A model generated the notes under the pieces. That model did no database searches and had not been told where the DNA came from. It was given only the letters and a program-made list of their open reading frames with translations. From NCBI GenBank assembly GCA_034440575.1, contig JAOTOL010001009.1, forward strand, positions 1 to 64,000: a stretch of DNA of 64,000 nt, given 5' to 3'. This DNA comes from Imbricaverruca yamaguchii. Its lineage: Eukaryota > Arthropoda > Thecostraca > Neoverrucidae. The position numbers were made by a program, and so were the translations under genes. This document shows, piece after piece, positions 25,791 through 38,933 of this stretch (positions are counted from its first letter, which is position 1; each line of letters begins with the position of its first letter).

Positions 25791-25999
25791 ACTGCCCATC
25801 TCTTTCACATCCACCAAAGCCAGTCCATACGACTGCTGTCTGGTCCACACCTGGTCTCCAGCAATGGCTTGTCCCCTCCATACCCAGTCCCAAGCCGCCG
25901 CCCTTCTCATCTCCTTCACACTCGCATGACGCATTAAAAAATGCATCAACTTCGGTGCAAGAATTGTCGTCGATTTGCACTACCGGCACCATGTGTCGC

Positions 26000-26492
26000 C
26001 AACGTCGAAAGAACTAGGATGACTGAAATTGGAGAACGTGATATCAGAGGCAGATGCTAACTCAGTTTTGAAAATTATGAACGAGTTCACTGGCTCAGAA
26101 CTCATTCGCGGTCAACTTAGCTGTCGCTCAACTGTGTCGCAACGGAGCACCAGGGCCATGGCTAACGGCAAGCTCCGGGTACCGAGATGCCGCACAGAAT
26201 TCGCGCGCCGCTTCTTCATACCGAGAGCTTGCCATATGTGGAACACGGTGGCTCCAGATGTGATGAACTCAGGTAGCTACAATGTTTTCAGAGAGAGACT
26301 TTCGGTCATGCTGCGCATGTCCGCACCCTAACTTTCGGCCTTCGGAACATCACTTACATAAACACTGTAATACCGATCATCGTGTATGCTCGTGATCATG
26401 GTTTTCGCTATGCATTAGTGCACTACTGTAACGGAAACGGAAAAACATATTCGAGATGGACTGAAATACATTAAATTACATTACATTACACA
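26000..26492 (+). mobile_element. CR1/L2-like LINE 3' terminus
   Basis: An open frame ending with a stop at 26331 encodes the last part of a LINE reverse transcriptase: RSTRAMANGKLRVPRCRTEF followed by ARRFFIPRACHMWNTVAP and a final VFRERLSVML. This basic 'R..R..F..RA..MWN.lP' ending is standard for CR1/L2-type elements. After it come about 130 bp of untranslated sequence and an ATTAC-type microsatellite ending at about 26492. Upstream sequence is truncated. It is not the same element as the fragment at 35.4 kb, because the 3' tail differs. Confidence 0.65.
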
Positions 26493-26573
26493 CGGTCGCC
26501 AACAACATCCCATTATTCCCTTCATGTCTGAGATGTTATTATAATTTAAAACAAGAACATCGGACGACCGGAC

Positions 26574-26694
26574 CAGAACTCCCATACTACGCAGATCAGA
26601 TCAGACCAGAACACCCAAACTACGCAGATCAGATTAGACCAGAACACCCAGACTACGTAGATCAGACCCGACAAGAACACACCGACTACACAGA
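26574..26694. repeat. 33-bp tandem repeat, about 3.5 copies
   Basis: ACTACGCAGATCAGATCAGA followed by CCAGAACACCCA, repeated. Confidence 0.82.
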
Positions 26695-27141
26695 TGTGTT
26701 GTATTGCGTTGGAGCAAGTATTGTGTAGGATCAACACCTCTGTATCCAAAGAAAAAAATGAACAACAATATGTCCCAGCTGGCCCAAAATGTTATGTGGT
26801 CAGAATCGCTGTCGCAGCTGGCCCAACATGTTTGGTGGTCGGAGCTGCTGTCTCAACTTTCGCCACCTACTTGGCTGTCGGTGCCCTCGCTTCGGCTCTG
26901 GTCGACCATCGCATCCATCCCCGTGTTGCAAACAGACGTCGCAGCCGGGCTCAGCCACCGGGGTCGATGACAATCTCCTCGCCGAAACCAATTCGCCGCA
27001 TCTCCCACCTCGCTGGTGATTACCACAGCCAGAAGCTCCTCTCCCACCCAGAAGATACACGGAGCAGTAGGCACGACTGACGGCCGCCGTCGTCCATCCT
27101 CTCAGTGCTGTGTCAAGCGAGTAGTCGAGGCAAATGTTCCC

Positions 27142-27301
27142 GGTGGTGGCCATCGGTTCTACGACATGTCAACCGTTGAGTCAGGTAGCGTCGCCAATCT
27201 CTCACGCTGATTGGTCGCGGGCGAAGAGTAGCGACAGGTGAGGCTCGAACCAACAACCTTTAGATCGTGAGACGGCAACTTACCACTATACTACTTGTCC
27301 C
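27142..27301 (-). mobile_element. tRNA-headed SINE, type A
   Basis: Type A SINE with a decayed tail and mutated B box (GGTTCGAGCCTCACC form). It is flanked by a perfect 16-bp target-site duplication, CGAGGCAAATGTTCCC, at 27126-27141 and 27302-27317. The perfect duplication suggests a fairly recent insertion despite its divergent body. Confidence 0.87.
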
Positions 27302-27635
27302 CGAGGCAAATGTTCCCCAACACAAACCTTGCACCCTATCCGGCCGGACCGGAGAGTATCGTGTACTCGCCACACGGGGGAATCGCACGCCCCCCCCCCC
27401 CCCCCCCCGCTCCAGCAGCTGCCACGGTCAGCATAAATTAAACATAGCGACGGCACATCGACGTTAATTGGCTGGAAAACGGCCAGAGCATCGCGACAGC
27501 AGAATCGGCCGCAGATGAGCTCCGCCCGGCGGAGGCCGGTGACACGGCAGCAGATGAGTTCCGCCTGGCGGGGGCCACCGACACGGCGACACGGCCGGCG
27601 GCGTCGGTGGCGACCCGAGCGGGGCCCGACAACGG

Positions 27636-28238
<603 letters not shown>

Positions 28239-28719
28239 TCTATATTCCACTAGCGCGTGCATTGCGGAGTAGGCGGGCTGAAAAGCAATGCTTGACGGAG
28301 GTGGACTTGGCTTTAATGAGCGAACTATACCTATGGGCCATGGACAATCATAACGCTCATGGGTGTCGAAAATGAAAACTCCATGAAAACGATTCGAAGC
28401 GTGCGGGGCCACATCAACATTTATATGATAAAAAATGGATGAACATGCTTTAGGCTGCATAGCAATCATACCAGTTGGATTTGAGCTTGCATGGATTACT
28501 GCTATACTCAGGTGGTGGGTACCCTACGACACATTCGTTCCCGGCGTCCGACAATAGCTAACTTTTTTGTCGAACAGAACTCACCTGCCAAACCACCTTG
28601 CTGGTTGCCATTAGTTCCCCAACTGGCATAAATAAAAGCGAAATAGCCTGTCTCTTAAAGCGCGAACACACAACGGTAGCGAGCGCGCTGCCCACGTGTA
28701 GACAGACGCCCCTCGTGCG

Positions 28720-28812
28720 ACCTATACAGTGAGTGGATTTACCTCGCACGACCTGTGACCCATGCGACCCTCGTGTGACCTATGTAGCGCGTGGGTTGAC
28801 CTCGCGCGACCT
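28720..28812. repeat. Short degenerate repeat of GTGCGACCTAT type
   Basis: Three or four diverged copies of CTCGYGYGACCTRT. 28240-28720 and 28815-29400 show no recognisable gene; the latter is GC-rich. Confidence 0.6.
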
Positions 28813-29407
28813 GCGCACCGCAGGTCCACCGGGCGGCGCTCGCACACCGCCGGCGGTGTTGATCACTAATTCAGGCGGGGCGACCGCCGTCGGCGCCGCC
28901 AATACGGCAGCGGCGGCGGCCACTCCGCCCGACCGCACGGCACCACTATATCTTGATCGGCAGCGGCGCGCGGCCGGCCGACAGCCGCCGAGCCGGCCGG
29001 ACCGCTGCCGCTCTCGACACGGCGCCCGTGCAGCGACGCGTCGCCGACGGCCTGTGGCCCCGCCGGGCACTCATGTCCGCCACTGCGCGCCGCCCGGTGC
29101 AGTGCGGCCGCCTCATGCAGCGGACACGTCCGCACGCCGATGCGTCACGCGCACACGCGCGCACACGCACACCTCTCGCGTACAGTCCGGCCCGGCACTG
29201 CCGTCTCTTGGCGAGCGACGGAGCCGCGCGCCACACTCGGTCGGCTGACCGCGCGCGCGCGCGGAGCAGGGTAGAGTGACGACACGCACGTGCCGTCGCT
29301 CACCTGGCCCGCTGGACGCCACCATGGTGTGGGCGTCCGACATGCCAGCCGCCAGACGCCACGCCGACACCACGGGCGTCCGTCGACCGACAACAGTCGG
29401 AGCACAC

Positions 29408-30020
29408 CAGACAGTCGCATCTGGTACATAAACGCCGAGCCGTGCAAATAACTCACCTGGTACATAAAAACGCCGAACGGTACCAAAACCTCATCCGGTG
29501 CACAAAAACGTCGAACGGTGCCAACAACTCATCTGGTACATAAACGTCGAACGGTGCCAACAACTCATCTGGTACATAAAAACGCCGAACGGTGCCAACA
29601 ACTCATCTGGTACATAAAAACGCCGAACGGTGCCAACAACTCATCTGGTATATAAAAACGCCGAACGTGCCAACTCATCTGGATAAAAACGCCGAACGGT
29701 GCCAACAACTCATCTGGTACATAAAAACGCCGAACGGTGCCAACAACTCATCTGGTATATAAAAACGCCGAACGGTGCCAACAACTCATCTGGTACATAA
29801 AAACGCCGAACGGTGCCAGCAACTCATCTGGCACATAAACGTCGAACGGTGCCAACAACTCATCTGGTACATAAAAACGCCGAGTCGTGCCACTAACTCA
29901 TCTGGTACATAAAAACGCCGAAAGCTGCCACTAACTCATCCAGTACGTAAACGTCGAACCGTGCCAATAATTCATCCGGTACATAAAAACGCTGAGCGGT
30001 GCCGATAACTCATCTGGCAC
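29408..30020. repeat. 38-bp tandem array (CATCTGGTACATAAAAACGC type)
   Basis: About sixteen copies with CGAACGGTGCCAACAACT as the second half; the central ones are near identical and both ends are degenerate. Confidence 0.92.
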
Positions 30021-30542
30021 TCTCGTGCTGCATAGCCACTTCACTTCGTTTGCATGAACTTCGCGGCCCTTGACCGGGTGTCTGTACATGCCTGGGGCCA
30101 TCACGTCACAGCACAGACTGACCTTTCTCTTCCAGAAGCCACCGAGGACTTGATGCAGGGGATCTCACGATAATTGGAAAGGAAGACTCCATTACGGATA
30201 CAGCATAAGTTTTCCAGGAAGTGGATTTCTAAGCGTCAGTGCCGATTCATTCGCAGACCATATAACCTTGGTACTACTTTAGTTACTTTCCCTCGTCAAG
30301 TAGATCGATCGCAACGATTTGCATACCTTCTGTTGTGCAAAACACCGGACTGTCACCGGCCAGCATCATTCGACTTTTCAGTTTGCAGACTAAGGCCCAT
30401 GGACTACGGCTAAACAAACGGTCGCACCAGCGTACCATGCCTGCGCGCGTGCACATGCGACACCAGTCCACGGCGGCCCAGGGGCACACCTCGTGTTCCC
30501 TTACGACGCATTTAACCGCACTCGCGGGCGGACTCGTTAAAA

Positions 30543-30622
30543 GGCGTCGGTCGTGAGACTCGAACCCATACTCTTGCGATCAGGAGTCCAACGCGCTACC
30601 AACTGAGCCACGGCGGCCCAAT
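30543..30622 (-). pseudogene. tRNA-like sequence (Arg-CCT-like), probably a SINE head or tRNA pseudogene
   Basis: The minus strand reads GTGGCTCAGTTGGTAGCGC (D arm), an anticodon-loop-like CTCCTGA, GGGTTCGAGTCTCAC (T arm), and TTTT shortly after. The acceptor stem does not pair and the anticodon stem has mismatches, so a working tRNA is unlikely. Confidence 0.5.
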
Positions 30623-30624
30623 GG

Positions 30625-32560
30625 GCCCACCAACGGCGCCCGGAGCGGACACAGGGTGAGGCGAGACGGAGAGCCAGGGAAGGAGGGGGAAGCGTTGCAA
30701 GACCGCACCGCGACGGAGGCCGACAAGGCAGAGCCAGAGGCGGAGGGAGAAAGCGGAGAGAGCTGAGAGCAGGGCATCGAGGAGAGGGAGGAGAGGGAGG
30801 CGTAGAATGCAAGGCGCCGGCAGCGCTGGAAGGATGATCGTCTACGTGAGAGGGGTTGTCGCGCAGCGAGTGAACAGCTCGGCTACATCAACTGGAGGAG
30901 CATCGCGAACACGAAAGGCAACGCGCAAAGATAGGCCGACGGGACCCGAACCACGCCGAACGTCAGCAGAAGGATAAGCGCCATTGGCTCGAGAACCCCG
31001 ATACCGTCGAGCAGATACAGGGAAATGTCCTGCTCTGTTCGGCTTTTGGCTACGCCAGAAAAACAACATTCAGCCAATGGGATATAAAAGAACGAACCAA
31101 AATAGAACCATGCGAAGATCAACACCACCACGATTTATTTAGTACCGCGGAACTCCAGCACCGAACAAATCCTGGAATTGAATAGTACTTAATGTAATTT
31201 GTACACTGTCTGCTGGAACATGTGAGAATCCCCGCAGCCTGATGACACCATGATAAGCTATAAGTATATCTTGACCTCATACACAAAGCGTCCGTTTGGA
31301 CACATTTGCCGGCCGACAGGTCGGAAGTGGCATATCCCCACCGAAATAGACACTCGACATTTGGACACAGTGACACGTTTCACTTGGACAGATTGACACG
31401 TTTCATTTGGACACGTTGACCGGCCGGTCGGTCAGCACTGGCACACCACCACCAGAATAGTCACCGCGGCAGACCTGCACCGGTGGCGGCGTGTCCATAT
31501 CGAGTATACCGGGACATGGAACGACACACATAACCCGGCCAAATCGTCGCAGTTATGTACAGCTGGTGAGTCAACATTTGGCATCCGTCTGGAGAGAACA
31601 TACAGCGACTGCTATATTGTCATACGACTGTATGGATGACAGTGGAGAATGAACTAACTGTCTAATGTGCACATGCCAGGCGAGATCTACATGTCGAATG
31701 ATGTGATTTTAGGATTCAAAGTTTCAAGAAGAAAAAACAAACATCAGTAAATAGGCATACTTTGATCTATTGGGTGCTTCTGATATTAGCACTAATTACG
31801 GAAGCACGATCACGTTTCTTTGCGTTGCTGCCTGCCCGCTGTTATATGGCGAGTCGATCTTGAAAACGCGAGGACTGGAATACGGCCAGTTATCCGGCAA
31901 CGCCACTCGTCTGACAGTCAAAGTTACCGTGCCTCGATGCTTTAGCTTCACAAGTCCGAACCTGTCACGTCTCCCAGCTGCTCTCAACTTAACTCCGGCT
32001 CGTCCTCAGTTAAAGTCTTCTGGTCGCCTCAGACGTGACAACTTTAGCCCCATCCCCCAGGACGGGGAGGGGCGGGCTGCGAGGGGCCCGCGAGGTAGCT
32101 GGAAGGGCGATGTACACAGTACTTCCGACATCTTGAAAACTAAATAGCCCATCTCTTCGCGAAAACGGCAATCGATTTATTCTGACATGACATATATTCC
32201 TGTAAAACAAAATTTTGCAAACATTGAGGCGGATACAGGAGCCCAAGGGAAATCGGAGGTACTGTGTACATCACCAATGTACAATGCTTCAAACTGTGTT
32301 CCAACAACGTTCCGGCAAGTTCATCATAAACTGAGTGGAGGATTATACCTAATCATAACCTAAAGGTCGAACCAAACGCAGACTAAACTAACCAAGTTGT
32401 AAAACGAAGAACCCAGGTAAAACTTCTCGTGCAAGTCTTCCTCTAGTGCCGCCCTTGACAAGATATGCGTTAACTACCTTTGACAGATGACAGAAGGTGC
32501 GCTGAACGCCACAGCGGCGCCAATTCATATACTTCGTTGAAGTTGGGAACAATCACCTCA
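30625..32560. other. No gene recognised
   Basis: It holds a short tandem motif, GACACGTTTCAYTTGGACA, at about 31370-31420. Nothing else is assignable. Confidence 0.5.
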
Positions 32561-32564
32561 CAAC

Positions 32565-33040
32565 TTTTAGCTGTACTTAGAAGCAGCGGTAGCCGGGCTT
32601 TTGGAGGTTTGATCGGGAGCATGTGTTCCTGTATACGATCCAAGCCCTTGAGCGATCACTAACCCTGGTCTACAGAGACAGACGTCAGGCGCTGTAATCA
32701 GGACCACGGACTCGATGCTGAGGACACGGAAAGTCTTGCAGGTGGAGCGCGTGAGAGGCGGGGAGAATATATAGGTACACAATGTAAATACCACAAACCA
32801 CATACACCACATGTATTATTTTGTTAGAAAAGTTATGAAAACATAAAAATATATCGCAATAACTTTCCAGCCACGTAACAATCCCAATACTACAAACCAA
32901 ATAATGAGAAAGTGTGGTCGAATCGCGATCGAACGCGTTGAGCTCGTACGTTGGGCGGATTAGCAACAGGATTACCAAACGGATTACCAGCTGGATAACA
33001 GGTGTTCCCATGACCGATCTGATCAGGGGCAATTAGTCCA
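32565..33040 (+). repeat. Dispersed repeat E, copy 1
   Basis: Colinear with 45455-45985: GAGCGATCACTAACCCTG, GGCGCTGTAA.CAGGACCAC, GGGGAGAATATATAGGTAC, and GATCGAACGC.. further on. The TATA-like stretch suggests a promoter-bearing end of a mobile element, such as an LTR, but no TG/CA ends or TSD were established. Confidence 0.65.
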
Positions 33041-33273
33041 TGGGAACCAGGTCAATTACTGATGAAAACACATCTGTAAAAGTAAAAGCGGGCCATCAGC
33101 TTTAGTCCACCTCCCCCAAAAATCGCTTGCCGCCGCTCTTGACCAAAACGTACTTTCGAAATTATCTTCGTTTCGACGTTCGTACGTTCTCAAGCCTGCC
33201 ATAATCGTACCCGTCGCTACATGGTTCCTTAGTATCACGAATCACGTGAGGTTTGGCGGTAAATACTTCACCC

Positions 33274-33317
33274 AACCTGGGGTTTGGGGGCGCATCGACT
33301 GCAGTGGTCATGCAGCT
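33274..33317 (-). mobile_element. Tail fragment, about 44 bp
   Basis: GCATGACCACTGCAGTCGAT then GCGCCCCC on the minus strand, flanked by a 7-bp TTCACCC match on both sides (33267-33273, 33318-33324). Confidence 0.55.
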
Positions 33318-33679
33318 TTCACCCCGCTTCAAACGCAACCCCCCCCCAATACATACACACAACCAGTTATCGTCTTTCGATCGCCCAAAACGTCATAACT
33401 CCATCCAAACAGACGAGTCAATGTTTTGCGACCCCTCTAAACGCAGCAACCACACCCTGCATCCCGCATTTAGATCTCACGAAACGTCACAAGTCTAACT
33501 CGCTGTCTATGCATTCATCTAAGCTTTGCGCTTCAGACTCCCAGTCAGCCAGCGTCTTCGGCGGAGCTCTGCCTCGGCTTAGCCTCAGTTCGCCCCCCAC
33601 CACCACCACTGGTCTCAGTCTCAGTCACTACCCGGCCTCCACCAGTCTAGACGAGGAATTGGCTTCAGTCTCGGTCTTA

Positions 33680-35064
33680 GTCCACCAGTCTGGATGCGAC
33701 CAGTCTCTTCCTCGATATCAGCCTCGGCCCGGTCTCCACTAGTCTGGGCGCAGTCCCAACCACGGTCTCGGTCTTTGCTTTGGTCCGGTCTCTACCAGTT
33801 TGGGCGCAATCTCAGTACCTGCCTCGGCCGGGTCTCCACCAGTCTGGGCGCAGTCTCAGCACCTGTCTCGGCACGCTCTCCACCAGTCTGGGCGCAGTCT
33901 TAGTCTCTTTATCGGTCGGGTCCCCTCCAGTCTTGCTGCAGCTTTAGTCTCTTTCTCCGCCCGGTCTCCACCGGTCTGGGCGCAGTCTCATTATCTGTCT
34001 CGGCACGCTATCAACCAGTCTGGGCGCAGTCTCAATCTCGGCACGCTCTCCACCAGTCTGGGCGCAGTCTCATTATCTGTCTCGGCCGGGTCTCCACCTG
34101 TCTCGGCCCGGTCTCCACCAATCTGGGCGCAGTCTCAGTATCTGTCTCGGCCGGGTCTCCTCCAGTCTGGGCGCAGTCTCAGTATCTGTCTCGGCCGGGT
34201 CTCCTCCAGTCTGGGCGCAGTCTCAGTATCTGTCTCGGCCGGGTCTCCTCCAGTCTGGGCGCAGTCTCAGTATCTGTCTCGGCCGGGTCTCCACCTGTCT
34301 CGGCCCGGTCTCCACCAATCTGGGCGCAGTCTCAGTATCTGTCTCGGCCGGGTCTCCTCCAGTCTGGGCGCAGTCTCAGTATCTGTCTCGGCCCGGTCTC
34401 CACCAGTCTGGGCGCAGTCTCAGTCTCGGCACGCTCTCCACCAGTCTGGGCGCAGTCTCAGTATCTGTCTCGGCCGGGTCTGCGCCAGACCGGGCGCGGT
34501 CTCAGTATCTGTCTCGGCCGGGTCTCCTCCAATCTGGGCGCAGTCTCAGTATCTGTCTCGGCCGGGTCTCCTCCAGTCTGGGCGCAGTCTCAGTATCTGT
34601 CTCGGCCGGGTCTCCACCTGTCTCGGCCCGGTCTCCACCAGTCTGGGCGCAGTCTCAGTCTCGACACGCTATCAACCAGTCTGGGCGCAGTCTCAGTATC
34701 TGTCTCGGCCGGGTCTCCACCTGTCTCGGCCCGGTCTCCACCAATCTGGGCGCAGTCTCAGTCTCGACACGCTATCAACCAGTCTGGGCGCAGTCTCAGT
34801 ATCTGTCTCGGCCGGGTCTCCACCTGTCTCGGCCCGGTCTCCACCAATCTGGGCGCAGTCTCAGTCTCGACACGCTATCAACCAGTCTGGGGATAGTCTC
34901 AGTATCTGTCTCGGCCCAGTCTGCGCCAGACCGGGCGCGGTCTCAGTATCTGTCTCGGCTGTGTCTCCCCCAGCCTGGGCGCAGTCTCATTATCTGTCTC
35001 GGCCCAGTCTGCGCCAGTCTGGGCGCAGTACCTGTCTCGGCCCAGTCTGCACCAGACCGGGCGC
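33680..35064. repeat. 45-bp tandem array (CAGTCTGGGCGCAGTCTCAG type) abutting an ECT2 exon
   Basis: About 30 units and sub-units of 24-45 bp (TCTGTCTCGGCCGGGTCTCC as the second half). One forward frame is open for 458 codons (15-residue repeats), but the array is intronic to ECT2 on the other strand and ends 38 bp from the exon border. Confidence 0.92.
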
Positions 35065-35102
35065 GCGGTCCCGGCGGCCTCCGCAGCCGGTGTCCGACTC
35101 AC

Positions 35103-35265
35103 CCTCAGGTTGGAGGTGGACGCCATGCGCAGCTCGGACATGGCCCCCGACGGCGTGCCGCCCTGGAACGGGCTGATCACCGTCGACACGGCCCGGCGCA
35201 GCTTGTTGGGCGTCTGCTTGAAGCTGAAGGCCCGGCCCACTTTGCGCGACGTCTTGGAGGCAAAC
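35103..35265 (-). CDS. ect2: ECT2/Pebble RhoGEF, exon for the basic C-terminal tail
   Basis: This 163-nt exon has one base completing the previous codon, then 54 codons. It opens FASKTSRKVGRAFSFKQTP, continues NKLRRAVSTVIS, and closes MSELRMASTSNLR. Family knowledge: the AFSF.KTP..LRRA motif and a following basic, serine-rich tail mark the region after the PH domain of ECT2 and fly Pebble, which is linked to membrane association and localisation. The acceptor is CGCGCCAG (AG at 35267-35266) and the donor is AGG|GTGAGT (GT at 35102-35101). Phase matches the exon at 60218-60306. The exon is separated from that one by a 24,952-bp intron. A 1.4-kb array of a 45-bp unit ends only about 40 bp beyond its donor. 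The exon is GC-rich and intact. This is the most diagnostic of the ECT2 pieces. Confidence 0.88.
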
Positions 35266-35429
35266 CTGGCGCGGACACAGCAGGCGTTAGACAGGCGCAT
35301 CACTGGCAACGACGAAACGATGCACAGCAAAGCGTGGCGTCGGTTCCTCCGCACGGCGTAAGATGGACCGGTGCGGTGGTGGTTCGGCGACCCACCGCCG
35401 GGTGACACTCGGGACATACAAAGCAAATC

Positions 35430-36228
35430 TCAGCGCCGGAAATGTGACACCTTATCGATCAAATTTGGAGATGCTGAAATCAAGCCGTCACCGAACGCAA
35501 AAATCCTCGGTGTGTACGACTCTGACCTGGGATAGACAGGTGTCTCAGACGGTTCGGCGGTGTTATAGTGTTCTCGTCGGCCTGTCAAAATTTCGACACA
35601 AATTACCCTCAGAAACGAAGAAACTCCTCATTCAGGCACTGGTTTTCCCCCACATCTACTACTGTATGACAGTTTGGGGAAGTTGCAACAAAACCCAGAG
35701 AGATAGGATTCAGAAGGCGATACATTTTGGTGCCCGTATAGTATCCGGCCTCGGCCGACGAGAGCACATCACCCCGACATTAGAGGCACTTGGATGGTTG
35801 AAATTTGATGCCATGTTGGAGGAGCGCGGCGTAGTTATGATCCGGAAGCTAACGTCGTCTGGTGTCCCACCTACGCTGGCGTGCTCCATCAAGCGTTGTG
35901 CGGATGTGTCGTCCAGAAGCACTCGGTGCGCAGCCACAGGGATGTTGGAGCTCCCGTGAGTTCGCTCCGAACTCGCTAAGCGGAGCTACCCATTCAGAGC
36001 CGTAGCCGCGTGGAACGGCCGTTTGGAGGCGCGTTCGATCACGGGGTGATCGAACGATCACGAGGTGACCAAGCGTGATTTAGGTCTAGACGATTATTAA
36101 TTGACTCTTGTTTATTGACATGAGAAATAGGATTATGTATATAGTTCTACAGAAATGTATTGACGAGAGGGCTGAAAAACCGTATTATTGTGGAGACCTT
36201 AATAAATCTGACTATGACTATGACTATA
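35430..36228 (+). mobile_element. CR1/Jockey-like LINE, 3' end fragment of reverse transcriptase with microsatellite tail
   Basis: The plus strand encodes the C-terminal part of a non-LTR reverse transcriptase: SPNAKILGV, a frameshift, then DSDLTWDRQV, LLIQALVFPHIYYCMTVWGS, RIQKAIHFGARIVSGLGRR and LEALGWLKFD. It finishes with AKRSYPFRAVAAWNG in a shifted frame near 35970-36020. The 'LGWL' and 'FRA..AWN' signatures are typical of CR1/L2/Jockey-type elements. The 3' end is a TGACTA microsatellite at about 36207-36228, a usual terminus for such elements. The catalytic RT core is absent. It is 5'-truncated and lies antisense to ECT2, about 165 bp from an ECT2 exon. Confidence 0.72.
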
Positions 36229-36447
36229 CAACTGCCACATGATTATGACCAACATAATTCGCTGCCGGCCCAGACGGCACATGAACGCACGACGACAGCA
36301 AAACTTGGCAACAGCCAACGCGCACGCCGCCATCGATTAGGAGGGGGCGGAGGTAACTTGTCTCCAGCCGCTATATGAATTCCTGAGCGTGAAGGTGCGG
36401 GGTAGCCTACCACCGGCACCACACTCCCCTCTCCTGACCAGACGAGC

Positions 36448-37396
36448 CTGTCGGCGAGCCTGTCGGCGAGCCTGTCGGCGAGCCTGTCGGCGAGCCTGTC
36501 GGCGAGCCTGTCGGCGAGCCTGTCGGCGAGCCTGTCGGCGAGCCTGTCGGCGAGCCTGTCGGCGAGCCTGTCGGCGAGCCTGTCGGCGAGCCTGTCGGCG
36601 AGCCTGTCGGCGAGCCTGTCGGCGAGCCTGTCGGCGAGCCTGTGGCGAGCCTGTCGGCGAGCCTGTCGGCGAGCCTGTCGGCGAGCCTGTCGGCGAGCCT
36701 GTCGGCGAGCCTGTCGGCGAGCCTGTCGGCGAGCCTGTCGGCGAGCCTGTCGGCGAGCCTGTCGGCGAGCCTGTCGGCGAGCCTGTCGGCGAGCCTGTCG
36801 GCGAGCCTGTCGGCGAGCCTGTCGGCGAGCCTGTCGGCGAGCCTGTCGGCGAGCCTGTCGGCGAGCCTGTCGGCGAGCGTCGGCGTGGGAGCCTGTCGGC
36901 GAGCCTGTCGGCGAGCCTGTCGGCGAGCCTGTCGGCGAGCCTGTCGGCGAGCCTGTCGGCGAGCCTGTCGGCGAGCCTGTCGGCGAGCCTGTCGGCGAGC
37001 CTGTCGGCGAGCCTGTCGGCGAGCCTGTCGGCGAGCCTGTCGGCGAGCCTGTCGGCGAGCCTGTCGGCGAGCCTGTGGCGAGCCTGTCGGCGAGCCTGTC
37101 GGCGAGCCTGTCGGCGAGCCTGTCGGCGAGCCTGTCGGCGAGCCTGTCGGCGAGCCTGTCGGCGAGCCTGTCGGCGAGCCTGTCGGCGAGCCTGTCGGCG
37201 AGCCTGTCGGCGAGCCTGTCGGCGAGCCTGTCGGCGAGCCTGTCGGCGAGCCTGTCGGCGAGCCTGTCGGCGAGCCTGTCGGCGAGCCTGTCGGCGAGCC
37301 TGTCGGCGAGCCTGTCGGCGAGCCTGTCGGCGAGCCTGTCGGCGAGCCTGTCGGCGAGCCTGTCGGCGAGCCTGTCGGCGAGCCTGTCGGCGAGCG
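36448..37396. repeat. 12-bp tandem array (GAGCCTGTCGGC), about 79 copies
   Basis: Nearly perfect, with two places where a base or two was lost (TGTGGCGAG at about 36642 and 37075) and one irregular unit at 36878-36892. Open frames of 300-400 codons on both strands are tetrapeptide read-through. Confidence 0.96.
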
Positions 37397-38933
37397 CCGT
37401 CAGTTGCCGTGCGTTGGTCGGCCGCGAGCATCGCGGCGACGCACACAATGGGCGTCAGCCAGCGGCACGACATGTGATTCGGCTACGGCACCGCCGCCGC
37501 CACATCGATCACAGACAGTCGCGGCCACCCATTGTCGGCGGTCGGCGGGCGGACGCGGCAGGACCGCCACCCTCCGCTCCTTACCCTCTCCCCCAGCCCG
37601 GGAACAGCACGTCTCGTCACGAGCCCACGGCTACCGCAGGAAGCTTTGCACCTTCACAAACATGTTCGGGCGGTCGACCAAAAACCAGCTGTCGCGCCGC
37701 ATACCCGGGCGCCACCCACCGCAGCGTGTCCAGATCACAGCTGCGGCTGACGCAAGCAAGAAAACAGACCCACGAACAGGAGCCTGCAGCTGGTCTCTCG
37801 ACGCCAAAAATCGTCGCAACAACCCAACTAGAGGCGGCCGGGCATGTTCCGGACGCAGGTGAAACGGTCCGTCCCATCGTTAACGCCCGGCCACACTGCT
37901 CTAACCGGCACGCGGGGGAAGCGCGAGAAGACGCTGGAGTTCCAGAAAATTCGCGATCATCCGCGCACGAAAACAAAATGAAAGGAGAAAGTACGGTGTG
38001 TAAAGCCGGCAGCGATGCAGGATGAGGGATCAAACTCTTCTGCATAAAGTTCTGCCACGCTTTTCATGTGCGCAGAATAAACTTGAGGAAACAATGCAAG
38101 CACCTGGGTATCAAAATTGTGAGATTCAGGACGAAAAAAAAACTATCTGAATTTTCTCTTTCGGAGTCCTAACTTTACTCCTGCTATTTTTATTCGAAAT
38201 TTAGAGAACGTATCAGGAACTTAATCGACAAAAAACTGCTTGAGCAATCTTAGAGAGAGAGATGACTCCTTGTTTTTTTTTTGAAGATCTGTGTCGGGAT
38301 TCTTCTCTCCCGTAGGAATCAGGCTATAATAGCGAAAGCATATGCTTGATAGGAAGTGTTGGATATTCCATAATAGTTGTTACGTATTCCGCTGAGTAGA
38401 ATTACATATAACACATGAAAAAGCCTGTTTGAGTTGCAGGCGTAGATTATCTTACACTTCTACAAAGCTCCGACTACGATTACGTTTGGTTATAAATATA
38501 ATTAGAAAGCAGATATGGACAGGGTCGGCCGCCCTCTGGACTCCCGAATCTCTCTAAAAATGAATACCGAAATACGACCGGCGTCGATATCGCATCAATA
38601 AATAAGAAACCAGAATTCGTCTGTGCTACGGTAAGGCTCGACATACCATGCATTTATGAGCCAAGAGCGATCAGTACGCTGCAGGCGCAGAGTAGCCGGG
38701 TTGTACGGCCTCACCCCGCACCACAATAGCACAATTAGCTGCAAACGTAGAGTTTCCGTGCTGCCGAAGGGCATAATCCCTTCGCCACAACGCGTGAATG
38801 GCTTCGGAAATAATCGAAGCCGCTACGCTTTGCAATTGGAGTGAGAAACAGCGCGCTTGCCGCCGGATAATGGCGGAACAAAACGCCGTGGTCACGGTTA
38901 CAGCTTTCTGATGGCATGCGTTACGCTCGGATG

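Noticed and set aside
30543..30622. Functional tRNA-Arg gene
   Set aside because: The D and T arms look right, but the acceptor stem does not pair and the anticodon stem is poor.
33800..35176. 458-codon open frame on the plus strand
   Set aside because: It is read-through of the 45-bp array, and its end runs antisense across a well-supported ECT2 exon.
36243..38025. Open frames of 300-400 codons on both strands
   Set aside because: Produced by the 12-bp array; sequence outside the array has no recognisable domain.
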